Below are positions 1-11,587 of a stretch of DNA of 64,000 bases, piece after piece (the stretch's first letter is position 1; every line of letters starts with the position of its first letter). The stretch comes from Phoenix dactylifera (taxonomy: Eukaryota; Streptophyta; Magnoliopsida; Arecales; Arecaceae). The stretch covers positions 2,744,938-2,808,937 of the forward strand of contig NC_052399.1 of assembly GCF_009389715.1 (NCBI RefSeq), read 5' to 3'. The translations under genes and the position numbers were made by a program. Under the pieces are notes generated by a model. It saw nothing but the letters and a program-made list of their open reading frames with translations, searched no databases and was not told the origin of the DNA.

Positions 1-654
1 CTCTTTTAGTTTTCTCATTATTTTTCTCGATACGATAGGAAAGACAAATTATGCAATTGTTAGTAAATCAGCAGTATCAGCATAACTCAGAAAACTTCCT
101 ACAGTCTACTGAAGTCGATGAGATTCTGAACTTCTCATAACAATTGATGCTTTCTCTGAACATTGCATATAAAAAGAAATAGTATAGACATGTCAAACAC
201 CTATTCATGGAATAGGTATCTTGCTCCATCTAGAGGTCATGGATTCTAAACACCTTGCACTATATCCTTTTGAGTTACCATCATTGCATTGAGGTATGAA
301 ATGAGCATCTTTCATGTTATCATGCATGGCATCCACGTAGGGTTTTTTTATTGGCGCCACCTTGCCAGTGAATAAAATGTGGTTGGTGCCTGGTCCCTGT
401 TGATTCGCTGCAGTGGCATAATGAGTGCATGCATGAGATTTGTGACCTGGGACCAGGGTATGAGGTGTATGCCGAATGCCGCCAGAATCCAAACTGGAGC
501 TTTGTGTCCCATCAACCTGTATGAAATATTGCTTAAGGCCAATCTTGTTAGCCAACTAAACGATTCCTTGCAGTTTCTTCCAAAGAGACAACCTTGGATC
601 AATTCGATATTCCCCAAATCCACAGATCCACCAGAGGATCTTGTTTTCTAGTGG
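1..654. other. Intergenic, no gene recognised
   Basis: Short open frames on both strands overlap at about 205-651, but none has a domain I recognise and they contradict one another. The stretch runs into the repeat that starts near 655, so it may be the body of the same old transposon. Confidence 0.4.
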
Positions 655-1292
655 GGTTGCTCTGTTTTGGTCCCATTTGGCTTATGAGGATTGATGTTAC
701 AATTTGTTCTGACTTGTTTGTACAGGGTGGGCTCTTAGTTGGGTTCACCCCTCTCTCATTTTATTAATTCAATTAGGTGAACGGTGGCTAGCAACCACTT
801 AGTCCAAAAAAAAAAAACACTAAAGTATTGGTTTTCATATCTAGTTGCTTTGTTTTGGTCCCATTTGGCTTATCAGGATTGCTGTTACAATTTGTTCTGA
901 CTTGTTTGTACAGGGTGGGCTCTTAGGTGGGTTCCACCCCTCTCTCAATTTATTTTTATTTTTTATTTTAATGTAAAGGGGAGGGAAAAGGAGCCACCCG
1001 AAGATTAATCATATTTACAATAGAGATGAGGAGCAGAAATAAGTTACATTATCCGGAGATAAGAGGAACAGATGCAAAAAAAAGAAGCTAAATGGTTTCA
1101 AACCAAGTGTTTAATAATCAGGATAGAAAATATTGATGCTTGTAAGAAGAAGTAGTGGAGCATTTACAAAGATTCTCAAAAAAAACACCAGAATCTAGAA
1201 TGTTCTCATTTTATTAATTCAATTAGGTGCATGCTGGTTAACAACCATTTAGTCCAAAAAAAAATACTAAAGTATTGGTTTTCATATCCAGT
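655..1292 (+). repeat. Tandem duplication of a LINE-tail-like unit
   Basis: A unit of about 190 bp (655-845) is repeated at 846-1292. The first half (about 655-755, GGTCCCATTTGGCTTAT onward) returns at 846-950. The second half (about 753-845, TTATTAATTCAATTAGGTG then an A-run) returns at 1204-1292. The unit looks like the 3' end of a non-LTR retrotransposon: a CAGGGTGGGCTC block, a short conserved stretch and a poly(A) run. The second copy is split by an insertion at 955-1203. Confidence 0.75.
955..1203 (-). mobile_element. 5'-truncated LINE/SINE-like fragment with target-site duplication
   Basis: About 249 bp interrupts the second copy of the 655-1292 duplication. Its left end is T-rich with TTTATTTTTATTTTT-like runs, which on the minus strand is a poly(A)-like tail following GGGTGGCTCCTTTTCCCTCC. 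The flanks read TCTCAATTTATT (943-954) and TCTCATTTTATT (1204-1215), a 12-bp near-perfect target-site duplication. Polarity, tail and duplication fit a reverse-transcribed insertion. No coding domain is visible, so the family is unknown. Confidence 0.6.
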
Positions 1293-1689
1293 TCAAGGGT
1301 GACTTTGGAACAGTTATGACCGGGATAAGGTAGAAGATAGATAGAATATGTCGCCGTCTTCTTGCTGATATTTGGGTTATGATGGTCTAATCTTTTTTCG
1401 GATCTCTCATATCAGCAGGGAAGTGAACGAGGATAGAGATTGCTTGGTTCAAATTTTGTTCATTCCAATGCTAATTTCATTGGAACTGACTCGATTATTC
1501 CTAATCTTGTAACGGTTGATATCATGACTTAAAAATTTGATAGAATGTAGTAATTGGGTCCTCGCAATTTTTACATAGAAGTATTAGTTCGTCAGAAACT
1601 TAATTTTGAAGCATTAATCAAATGTTTTCTTATGGGTGTGCATGAATAAAATGTTTCTCTACCCGATCATTCTTTTTTTGATATTTATG

Positions 1690-1943
1690 TTTAGATCCTA
1701 TCTAAAAACACGGGTGTTTAGATAGGATCTTAACATAATATCAGAGCCCACCGGTCCTTTTTGCCTACCAAAACTTCCACACTCTCACCTACTAATCTAA
1801 GTTTTGTGTCTCGAGCTCTACACATGAGAGGAGGTATTGAGGAATAATAGTCTCACATTAGATAGGTTAAGAACTCTTGTGGTGCTTTCGTACTCTTGGA
1901 TCCATCTATCTAAACATTTGGGTTTTCTGATAGAATCTTAACA
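1690..1943 (+). mobile_element. TRIM-type LTR element remnant
   Basis: A miniature non-coding LTR retroelement relic. The 3' LTR is about 1835-1943, starting near TATTGAGGAATAATAGTC and ending GATAGAATCTTAACA. A partial 5' LTR ends at 1735 with GATAGGATCTTAACA. Between them are a primer-binding-site-like TATCAGAGCC just after 1735 and a purine tract GAGAGGAGG just before 1835. The layout and the GAGGAATAATAGTC start are typical of plant TRIM elements. It is broken and old, with the upstream LTR only partly present and the LTR ends visibly diverged. Confidence 0.6.
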
Positions 1944-4900
1944 ATTTAATAGAAAAAATAGCATAACTTTAAAATGGTAGATGAAAAATCAAATATAACA
2001 ATTTTACTTATCTTTTTTATTATTATTATTTTGAGCAACTAGCAGGTTCCTTAAATATTCTCTAGAAAAACCCCGTTTATTTCTTTTTTCTAAACAAACA
2101 AGAAAAATCTTTTAATCAATACAATGCTTCCCATTTTTTACTAGGTACCTTTTATTTTTTTAGTACCGATATTTAACGAAATATTACTGGATGGGTAACT
2201 ACCTTGAAGCCCTCTACCCTCCCTTTCTTTCTTTTTATTAATCCCTCAAGAAGATCTACTTTTGTGCCTTTTTATCTGACACTTAGTTTTCTCTCCAATT
2301 TTTTGTTCCATTTGGCTGTGCATGTGTACGTTGTAACTATCTATATGTATGAAATTGTACTTAACTATTAATATTTGCTAAGAAACTATTAATCTCTTAA
2401 AAAAAAAGAAATATTCATCCCCGTTTCATGTGCGCTTTTGTCTGCTTTTTTGTTAAATTTTGTCCCTTTTTGCTACACCCATGTGCCTGCACACATGCAT
2501 GCATACACCTATTTTTTCCATGGGAATGCATGACCAATTATTAGACATCTGAAGAAAGTTGTATCGAGTTATTAGATTTTATTTGGTTCAAGCATGCATA
2601 TTGATGCATTGGAGGCAAAGTAGCTTAAAATAAACTACCATAGATCCCTTCTAACCTGCACTTCATTTGTTCTACCTTGGCAATGGAATAGTTTTATCCT
2701 TCTTTCGGATTAAGTGGGAAGGAGTGAATTCTATAACTTCCTGAAATATCTCCTCGATCTACCCTTGGAATAAAGCGAGTTACAAAAATTTCTTTGGCAT
2801 AATAAGTTGATAAAATTCATCACCACTTATTCCAGTATAACCCCAATCACCAAGGTGTCTTAGAAGAAGCAAATCATTCTGCCAATCTCATGGCAAAAAA
2901 ATCTCTCTTCATGTCTCTTCAATAAGTTATTGACACTACATTCTACCAACATCGTCAAAAGAAAAAATAAAAAGAAAAAAGATGGTATGGACGCTACATG
3001 ATGACTACGTGCTTGCCACTTTTTAAGCAATCTTGTTCATTAATCGATAAGAAAAAAGAACTCTGTTTCAACTTCCAATTGGATAATTATCTTAGAAACC
3101 ATTTGAAATTTCATGCCGGGATATCCGCTGCAAGCACAAGATATCTACGGTTTGCAAGGAATGCAAGGGGAGGAGGAGGAGGAGATTGGACGCTTTGTAA
3201 ATACCATCATACCAGATCTCCTAACATCTTCCAAAAGCCAGATATTATTAATTTTCTGTAATCATTCTTTTTACATACATATAAAGTCAATGGTTCCAAC
3301 CTTATCTTAGTGGGAACAAGGAGAAGTTGAACATGTGTAGTCCAGGGAGGGCTGTGGACAGGTTCCCACAAGATCTAGAATGCCATTAATATATCATCAC
3401 AGTTTTGTTAACGTTGAGCGAGTCTTTGGAATGATTACGTGTTGAACTTGAACATGGAGCTTCCTTTCCCTTAGAAGGGAACATCCCATGTGTTCTTCCC
3501 GGAGAGGGTAACCCTATACTTGTAGGGTTGATGCACTATTTTCACTTAATAGTTGTTACAGTAACATATTAAAGGACTGCTTTCTAGAACCTGACACTTG
3601 GACACAACCAGTGGGCAATGAGATCTAGAGTTTTTTCTAGTAGCTTAGAACAGGGTCTTTGATAGATCACTAGGGAAAGACCATTAATAAATATAAAGTA
3701 TAAAAAAGAAGCTAGTGGATACTAATTCTTGTTATAAGAATCAAAAGCTCATGAATCGTGCCTTCCTTCACCCACCTATACTCCACATGGCTAACGTAGA
3801 ATTTCTTCGTTGAGGACATCATCAAATATGAAATATGGCTTGTGGAGTGCATACTCTAAGAAACATTATTCTTCTAATTAAATTTAATGACTTCCTTCTT
3901 TTTCAGAGAATAATGGTGGAAGACCCACCAATTATCTCATAGAATACTTATATGAATGACTTTGTGATGGAGCACCTCTTGAGCTTTTAAACAAGACCTC
4001 GCAACAGAAGACAGGTGCAATATCTTGGAAATTTAGCATGTTTGGCACACTGGCACTGCTGCTGCTGATATGCAATTACATAAAGAATGAGATATAGATG
4101 ATCGAAACCGTTGAAAAGCAGAGGCTTTTCATTTACATGGTTGATGGTGTATCTTTTTCAAGGTTTGAGAATGAACCATCCTCTCAATAGCGGAAGGCTG
4201 CAAAGGCTGACCGATAGCTCTGTTTTGCAAACTGTGGGAGGTTAAGAAGGCATTCTCAGACGTCAATGACTCGTACTTTTTTATAAAAATTAAAAGCATA
4301 GGTGGCCTTAAAGTAACTCTGTAGATTATCTAGCGAAGTCGGCGAGGGAAAAGTTGACTTCTGGATTGGTCTAAGGTGCCTAATCATTATACTTCTTTAC
4401 TATAAATTAATTATTGAATTGCTGCAACTTGCGACCATAACCATGCAACCAATCTGTTCATTCAGACTTTTGACTACAAGATTTTGCCGCATCCTTGCAA
4501 CCCCAACCACTCGAAAAGTTCCTGTTTTCTTATTCTTTTATTATTATTTTTATCCGTTGAGAAAAGGAAGAAACATGCTCTTCCTCCTTCGTTAAGACAA
4601 TGAAAAGCTCTGTTATCTCATTTCTAAGAAGGGATAGGTCCGAGGAGTGCTATAAAACCATGCTAAATCGTTTTCAAATTTATGCTATCGCTTCTTTTTT
4701 TTTTTTGGATAAAAAACGGCATTCACATAAATCTTGCATGGGTACAACCTGCAATTTATGCCGTGACTTCACGTCATCTAGCTTTTAGTCAATAAAATAC
4801 TCCTAGACCACAATCATATTTTCGAGTGGCATGTGAAGCATGTATAAATGCTGCATACTTAATTTTTTTCACGCAAGGATGACCAAGACAGCCTTGCCGT

Positions 4901-5099
4901 CTCATTTGAAGTCGCCAACTGGTTAATATTCCTTGAGAATCACTCCAAAGTCGTGGAGTTTGGATCCCGTCACTCTCTAAAACTAAACAAGAGGTCTCAA
5001 GGACAAAATTGAATGTGGAAATATTCTAGTCAATTGCAATGCTCCTTCCCTCACTTCCCCATTAGAAATACTAGCTAGTTGGCCTTAGCAGCCACAAAG
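1944..5099. other. Intergenic spacer upstream of the first GT61 gene
   Basis: An AT-rich spacer of about 3.1 kb with frequent stops in all frames. Small open frames near 2998-3310 and 4600-4788 show no domain or codon pattern I recognise. I saw no GT61 catalytic motif, no tRNA-like cloverleaf and no clear transposon ends. The regulatory region of the first GT61 gene probably lies in its last few hundred bases. Confidence 0.5.
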
Positions 5100-5150
5100 G
5101 AAAGCAATAAAGAGAGCCGGGTGGTGCCAGCTTTCTGCTATCTTCGTCTG
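5100..5150 (+). promoter_or_regulatory. Conserved 5' block of the first GT61 gene
   Basis: GAAAGCAATAAAGAGAGCC followed by GGTG and CAGCTT lies about 50-100 bases before the start codon. Nearly the same block precedes the second GT61 gene (11590-11640), and its AATAAAGAGAGC core recurs before the third (23995-24006). Conservation between paralogues whose surrounding spacers differ suggests a core promoter or 5' UTR; AATAAAG may act as a weak TATA element. Confidence 0.45.
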
Positions 5151-5200
5151 CGACTAAGGTGTTAAGGAGGAGATTGCATAGAGCCACTGATATCTAGAAG

Positions 5201-8130
5201 ATGGGGAATGAGAAGGAGTTTGTTAGGAACATAGGTCGAATCGAACCCCGATCGCTTAGTTTCGGATTGCTCATTGGATGCTTTCTTGCCTTGATGATCT
5301 ACATGTCCATGTCCGATCGTTATGTAACTCCTCTACCGACCGGTAAGTCGCTTTCGACCAAACTGATAATCTCACTGTCTGTAGCCATGGATTCAGCAGC
5401 TGCTAGCTATGCGAGATTGGTGGATTTGCAAACCATATGAAACAAGCTGCATGAGAATTTAAATTTAGCATTGCGTTAAAATTCTTGTAGGTCCAGTTGG
5501 CTTTACAGTTGAGCCCCGAGCAGCGCCAGCTCGTGGAGTTCCTTCTAGTCCCATGGTGGAGCACAAGATGAATTCGCCGCAAGTAGGTAAGACCAGAATA
5601 TGACATGAAATTGGCAACTACTATTTATCGTTGCCTGAATTGATCCTCTGATTCGTATAGCTCTCGAAACTCGTTTAGTTAAAAGTGAGCATGACCATGA
5701 TGAGTCTTTTTGAGTTTGATCCTTCCACTAGATTATACAATCTTTGTTCATCTCTTAAGATCTATTGGGTTCTTTGATCGACAACATGACCGATCATATT
5801 GTAATCATTGAGAAGATGCAGGACCGCGAAATGCTGCAGAGGAGAATAAACTAAGCAGTGATGCTTCGCATCCAGGATCAGATCTCTTCGAGGAGAATGA
5901 TGCTATTAATGTGCGACGGAATTCATCATCTATGATTCATGATGCTTCCTCTGGAAGGCAAGATGCAATTAGCGCCCAGCAACTCGGTGAGCCAATGATT
6001 AGAGTTTTCATACTAATATCACAGGTTAAAACTTAAAAGATGTGCGAGTTGACTAGGCTCCATCAGCAAGTAATCCCAGCTGCAAATCAATAATTGAGCA
6101 CACAGTTTGGATTTCCAGTAGTTGGCATCGTACAACCCTAGCTGTTTTCCAGTAGCTCGCTTCAAAGGGAAACCTATTCTTCTATTTTTATTTTTCTTTT
6201 TTTCTTTTTTTCTTTTTTTTTTGGAGGGGGGGTCCACTTACACATAGATGTGAGTATGCCATGAGAAATTAAAAGACAAAACACGATTGAGGCTCTGTGG
6301 GATGGGGCCACTGCCATCTCATATATAGGCTCCAGAATGATGAGCTGCGGAGGAGATGACTCAGTCCACTGCACTGTTCGCCTCCCGAAAAACATGTGCG
6401 ACCCAAAAAGAATCAAGACTGCCCAGAAGATGACAGACATCCCTGACTAGTGGGTGTAGATCTGGCCTGGCACGTCCGCACCTGACCAAGAATATCCGCT
6501 GGGCCCCCAAGTATACACTAGAATATACGAGACCCTCCCACGCCGCGAGCAGCTCTGCCACTAGGATAGACTCATCGAAAATGCGTTGTTCCCTGCCGCA
6601 ATCAACCTGAGCTCCTGGTGTCTAATCACGAAACCTATTCTTCTTTGTTACAGGGAACGAAAACATCAGAGAGGATCAGCATGAAAAGGATGGCGGCAGC
6701 AGGGTCCCAGACAAAAATTCTTCTACTACTGGTGATTCAACTCAGAAAGAAAATATCATGAATCCCAAGCAACTAGGTATGTTGGTTTCCTTTCTACATT
6801 GAATCTCAGAGTCGCAACTGCTTAAACTGGCATTTATAAATATCCAATATGCTATTTCAGCGAAAATAGCTGAAGAAGCTGTCATAACACAACTTCTGGT
6901 TCCCACTGCCAGTGTCTAATGTGGGTTCTTCTCTCTCTTTGTGAAGGTGAAAGCAGTGAGGCTGTCAAGCCTCAAAGGAAGCCAATGTGCGATTTTTCTA
7001 GCGCAAGATCTGATATCTGTAGAATGGAAGGAGACGTCAGGATTCATGGGAAGTCCTCCTCCGTGGTGTTCGTTGCTTCCAATCAGATGGGCGATCCAGA
7101 ACCAAATGAGTCGTGGCGACTCAGGACTTACGCTCGTAAGTTCGACAAAACCATAATGGAGAAAATCAGGGTAGTGTCCGTTAAACTGTCGAGCAGTATC
7201 GATGCCCCTCGTTGCACCCTCCATCACAGCGTCCCCGCCATTGTATTCGCAGTTGGTGGGTACACTGGAAACGTATACCACGACTTCAATGACGCACTGA
7301 TTCCTCTCTTCATAACTTCGAGACAATTTAATGGAGAAGTCCAGTTGCTCATAACCAACACACAGCTCTGGTGGGTGCACAAGTACCGCCATATCCTGCA
7401 AAAGCTCACTCGATATGAGATTATCGATTTCGACAACGATGATCAAGTTCGCTGCTACCCCCATGCTATCGTCGGCCTCGAAAGCCATGAAGATATGGCC
7501 ATCGACCCCTCGAGAGCTCCAAATGGGTATTCCATGGTCGACTTCACAAAATTTGTGAGCAGCGCCTACTCCCTCGATCGAGACTCGCCCATCAAGATGG
7601 GATTACATCCCGAGAGGAAGCCAAGGCTTGCAATCATAGATAGACATCGAACTAGAAGGCTTACGAATGTCGAGGAAGTTGTTAAAATGGCAGAGGAGTT
7701 GGGCTACGAGGTGCTGAGAGCAGAGGCCAAGTTTGAGACTCAAGTTGCCGAGTTTGCACACATCATCAACTCGTGCGATGTGATGATGGGCGTGCATGGG
7801 GCCGGGCTCACAAATATGTTGTTCCTTCCAATGGGTGCAGTGTTTATCCAGGTAGTCCCCTGGGGTAGGTTGGAAAAGATAGCTAGGTATGACTATGGGG
7901 ACCCAGCCGGGAACATGAAGCTGCAGTACATGGAGTATAGCATCAGTGAAAAAGAGAGCACTCTTATAGATCTGTACCCTAGAGACCACCCTGTGTTCAA
8001 AGATCCCATGTCATTTCACAGGCGTGGATGGCTTGCTATGGGGAAAGTATACCTAGTTGAACAAAATGTGAAGCTTGATTTGAGAAGGTTTAGACCTGTT
8101 CTGCTGAAAGCCCTCGAGCTCCTCCATTAA
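5201..8130 (+). CDS. GT61 glycosyltransferase 1 (XAT/XYXT1-like)
   Basis: Probable Golgi type II membrane glycosyltransferase of family GT61 (DUF563), the family that adds arabinosyl or xylosyl side chains to xylan. Exons: 5201-5342, 5491-5586, 5822-5986, 6654-6776, 6947-8130; 569 residues, all introns phase 1. Residues about 20-37 form the membrane anchor (LLIGCFLALMIYMSM). Residues about 48-175 are a low-complexity stem. The last exon carries the cysteine entry motif MCDFSSARSDIC, GGYTGNVYHDFNDALIPLF, and DVMMGVHGAGLTN near residue 455. The start matches paralogue N-termini. Exon 2 has a second in-frame acceptor 18 bases downstream (exon from 5509, 563 residues). Stem exon 3 lacks the cysteine pair of its paralogues. 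Intron 3 contains a LINE fragment. The gene appears intact; donor and acceptor sugars are unknown. Confidence 0.9.
6169..6644 (-). mobile_element. 5'-truncated LINE (RNase H fragment) in GT61-1 intron 3
   Basis: The insert (6184-6629, 446 bp) is flanked by a perfect 15-bp target-site duplication, GAAACCTATTCTTCT, at 6169-6183 and 6630-6644. Its left end is a long T-rich run (6184-6222), the poly(A) tail of a minus-strand element. On that strand 6561-6361 encodes the end of a plant LINE RNase H domain: AELLAAWEGL, then HPLVRDVCHLLGSL and VAHVFREANSAVD. The RNase H part is open over about 66 codons, but the element is 5'-truncated and so dead on arrival. The right duplication copy lies just before the exon 4 splice acceptor (AG at 6652-6653). 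Confidence 0.9.
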
Positions 8131-8526
8131 CAATAGAATAAAGGCATCGGCTGTATCTTTAGTATTTTAATTATTGTCTCACTGTTTTGTTCGTTTTCAA
8201 GAAAGACAGAGTTTCTCTCTCTCTTTTTTTTATATATATACAATCCCTCTTTTTATAGGTTAATTGCAAATATAAATATCTTTATTTACATACTTACATA
8301 TTGATATCTTTTGTATATCATAAATTCCCCGACAAAACACAAGTTTAACTTTGTGTTAGTCATAATAAAAAATTGTCACATTAATTCCCATGCCTTCCCT
8401 CACCTGGTCTTTTGAAGCTTCTAGCTAGTGAACCACTTGTGTTTCTTGATGTGCTGCCCCCAATGTCCCTAGGGTTTAGATCTCAATTATAGCTAAAACA
8501 CCATAACGATGTTGTAATAGAGTCAA
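8131..8526. other. 3' flank of GT61-1
   Basis: AT-rich sequence after the stop codon with T-runs and a short TA run near 8232. It probably contains the 3' UTR and polyadenylation site. Nothing else is recognisable. Confidence 0.4.
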
Positions 8527-9300
8527 ATGAGGATTCGCGGATATGTTGAGGAAATTACTCGAGAAGAAAACTGGGAAGGCAACAGTGAAATGAGCAGATT
8601 TTGGGAGGATTCTTGGGTGAACAATACCCCCTCTGCCTTCAATTTCCACAGCTATAATCAGAAACTACCAGATCCAATGCCACAGTGTCCTCACAATGTA
8701 AAAAGAGAACAAAGCAGGATGTCTCTTTTTGAATCAACCTAAATGATGAAAAGAGAGCAGAACTCAGTAATTTGCTATCTTTGATCTCCCCTCTCCAACT
8801 TTCATCATAAACTAACTCACTGCTGTTTTAACTTCAGATCAACTGTTCACAATAAAATCTTTGTACAAATTTGTGAGATCAAGTGGACTTTTTTCCATGA
8901 ATCATTGAAGCCCCAGAGAAAACAAAGTTCTTCCTATGGCTGGCTCTAAAAAATAGGTTACACATTGAGAGATGATGGAGGATGCTCCCTTTTGTCACTG
9001 CAGTAATGATACTATAAACCACCATTCTACTTCATATGCGGTTTGCCATAAGTTGAAGCCCCTCAAATTTTGAAGACGACCTACTGCACTTTTTTCATGG
9101 ACCACATGGCGAAAGAAAAGGATCAGAGCAGGTACAGGAAGGCCTGGGATCGATTGCCGATTGTTGTTTGTTTGGCATCCGTGGAGAGAAAAAAACAACG
9201 GTGTTTTGGGCCAAAAAATCTATCGTTGTCTCAGTTCTTTCTAAGATAAATTGCAATGTTCCTAGCCGGGGCAGCAGTTGCACCGCACAGGCAAATGATG
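8527..9300 (+). mobile_element. Degraded LINE ORF2 C-terminus
   Basis: A plus-strand frame at 8527-8742 contains RFWEDSWVNNTPSAFNF, which matches the FWxDxW...P motif between reverse transcriptase and zf-RVT in plant LINEs. Near 9168-9260 FGIRGEKKTTVFWAKKSI resembles the final IWxERNxRVF block of the same proteins. Order and strand fit one relic with its frame broken several times. Neither motif is strong alone. No target-site duplication was found. Confidence 0.45.
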
Positions 9301-10004
9301 GGCTCACCTCCCAGCTATTTAATCTCCCTAACTTAACCAAATCTTTTTTTTTAACATTATATAGAGACATCAACATGTGGAAAACGTCCACATTCCAAAA
9401 GGTCCGCTTATATGGTTATCCTACCAAACGAAAACCAAGTAAATTCAAGGCAAATAGGAACAAGAATGGAGTGTGGGTTTACCACCATAGTATAAATATT
9501 GGGTACGTCATGGCATGACCCCCACCGGCTCGAGGCCCATCTCAACCTACTGCCAGCCACCGAGAAATGCCAAGACTACTACCGAACTCCGGTGAAGTTA
9601 CATCTCTCTCGAACATTTCATCGAACACATTCCCTGCGTCGCCTGCCGCTCACCGAACAACATGCCTTCCCATTCCGCTGCTGTGCTCGTCAAACAGGAT
9701 GCCCGATTACCCGGCGGAGCCACCAAAACCTTTCCATTTCGTTCCAGCCGCCGTACACCTGAACACGAACCACTCCCTCCCCATGGTAGGCCTCTTGTGT
9801 GGACCTCCGCGCACCATTTTTTATGCACGTCGATCCATCACCTCCTTTGGCTGTGTCTAAATACCTAATCATTCCTTGAACAGCATTAACTATTGGAATT
9901 CACTTCCTAACTACCTAAAAAAAAAAAAAATTATTGTTAGTACTCTACCCTACTATTTGGTTAGCACTCTGGTACGATGAAGCAGTGGAAAAAATAAAAG
10001 AGGG

Positions 10005-10026
10005 GAGAGAGAGAGAGAGAGAGAGA
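10005..10026. repeat. (GA)n microsatellite
   Basis: Eleven uninterrupted GA units. Confidence 0.95.
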
Positions 10027-10144
10027 ATTTAGACGGTTAAAATTATATATTAAAATATTTATAAAAAATAATAATAATTTTATTTTTTTCTCGGTATATC
10101 TCAAAAATTATATATATTTGTATAGAAGCTCCATACAAAAAAAT

Positions 10145-10330
10145 AATATAGTCTAACAATGAAAAATATTAGTGACCGATACAAATTGTTATGTGATCCC
10201 TAAAATTACTCTAACAAAATTATGTTAATAAAAAAAATAATATAAATTGATACAGAATTATGTTAATAAAAAAAATATTATACGCGATACAAGTTGTTAA
10301 GTGATTTCTAAAATTATACTAATATTATGC
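10145..10330. repeat. Imperfect AT-rich tandem repeat
   Basis: Blocks of the type CGATACAANTTGTTA, then TAAAATTA and ATTATGTTAATAAAAAAAAT, occur twice in the same order with small changes. This looks like a local duplication within AT-rich spacer. Confidence 0.55.
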
Positions 10331-11587
10331 TATCCTTCTCTAAAATAATTTTAATCTGGTTAAGTACTTTTTTTTTTTTTTCCCCGTTCATTGATTAAAT
10401 AAGTCATTCCTTCCTTTTGAGTGATATTTGGCTCGTTAGCTGGATAATTCCTTTCTCTAAGCGTCCAAACAGCACTATTAGCACTATGTCACGAGCCAAC
10501 CAAGTAATACTTTTCCTATCCGTTGCTTCGGCATAAGAAGAATTTCATGTGTACTTTCGCACACTGGGCTTTATGTGCGACAAATTTATATATACCTCGA
10601 CAGCTGCTTGGGACCAGATAATGAGCCGTTCATTACTTTCTTTATCACTCAACGAAGAATTTAAGATCAAGTGGTTGGAAACAGCATACAATCCATTACA
10701 AGAAAAAGAAGGCAGATGGTTGCTTCTGCTCCTGGCGTTGGCCTTGGAATCAACGAGGTTTAATTTCCTTGGAGCTTTGCTCTCAAACGTTTTTAGAAAA
10801 GAAGACAACAGGGCTCTTCAGTAGTTGGTCCATCGACATTAACTGAAGCAATAATTGGACAATGAATTGATCCGATGGTCATTGTCATGCATCAAGAACC
10901 TGACGTCCATCCATCTTGGTCCCTACCAAATTAACACCCAAAACTCTCATGTATGGGACATACATAGAAGCACCATCTTGGAAATGACATAGATCTTAAG
11001 AAGTGCCTAGGGTAAGTCTTCAGCAGTCCATAGGCAAACAAATAAACCATCGAACCATCTAAATCACTTTCAAAAATTTAGGCCATTATTTCACTCCATC
11101 TTGCTTTAAGAATAAAAAAACTCATATGAAATTAAAAAACCTTTTTTGAGAAGAAAAAAAAGAAAGGAAAAGCCCTACTGTATCAAGCTAGCACAAGTGA
11201 CAGGTCAAGCACGTAACCTGCTAGGATTTTTAATTTAAAGACCGGGGGAGGAAGAGATCCATCACTTGGATGCTCATCAGTAAATAATAAATAGTGATAC
11301 TTAAATGAGGGAGAAGAAGCATCGCCATGTTGCTTAAAGAGCCAAGCTGTCTGTATTAATTTGCTTCATTCGTGAGTTCCCACAAGCCACCAAACATATA
11401 CAACTGGAAGAAAAAACTTTCAACTACATCCATAACGAAGCCATCCTCAAGTGGTCTATCTTGGATCCAGTCCACCTCCAAAGTCCAAACCAAACAACAC
11501 GTTGTGGAAGTAAAAACTGATGGCTCCTATTAAAATATACCTTTAAGGAGGCCATAACAAGCCATGAAAGCTTGCCTAAAAATAGCA

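Larger units (their letters stand above)
9301..11587. other. Spacer between GT61-1 and GT61-2
   Basis: The part from about 9500 to 9870 is richer in GC and opens three plus-strand frames at once, but none resembles a known protein. The rest is AT-rich, with a GA microsatellite (10005-10026) and an imperfect short repeat (about 10145-10330). The frame at 10549-10824 and its antisense partner are not recognised. Confidence 0.4.

Noticed and set aside
205-651. Overlapping 90-116 codon frames at the left end
   Set aside because: Opposite-strand frames overlap each other, lack domains and lie beside a LINE-tail-like repeat.
1736-1749. TATCAGAGCC considered as part of a full-length Copia element
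   Set aside because: No gag or pol domains follow. The purine tract and second LTR come within 100 bases, so a TRIM fits better.
6919-6946. ATG at 6919 as the start of a 403-residue GT61 protein
   Set aside because: It lies in the intron before the last exon. The phase-1 acceptor at 6945-6946 and the upstream anchor and stem exons give a complete type II protein instead.
7224-7989. Long minus-strand open frames opposite the GT61-1 catalytic exon, with similar ones opposite the other five catalytic exons
   Set aside because: They recur at the same relative places in every paralogue because the codons of the real strand are conserved. They have no domains, and the true frame is certain.
9499-9872. 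Cluster of GC-richer overlapping open frames between GT61-1 and GT61-2
   Set aside because: Three plus-strand and two minus-strand frames are open together and none resembles a known protein. A decayed exon is possible but cannot be supported.
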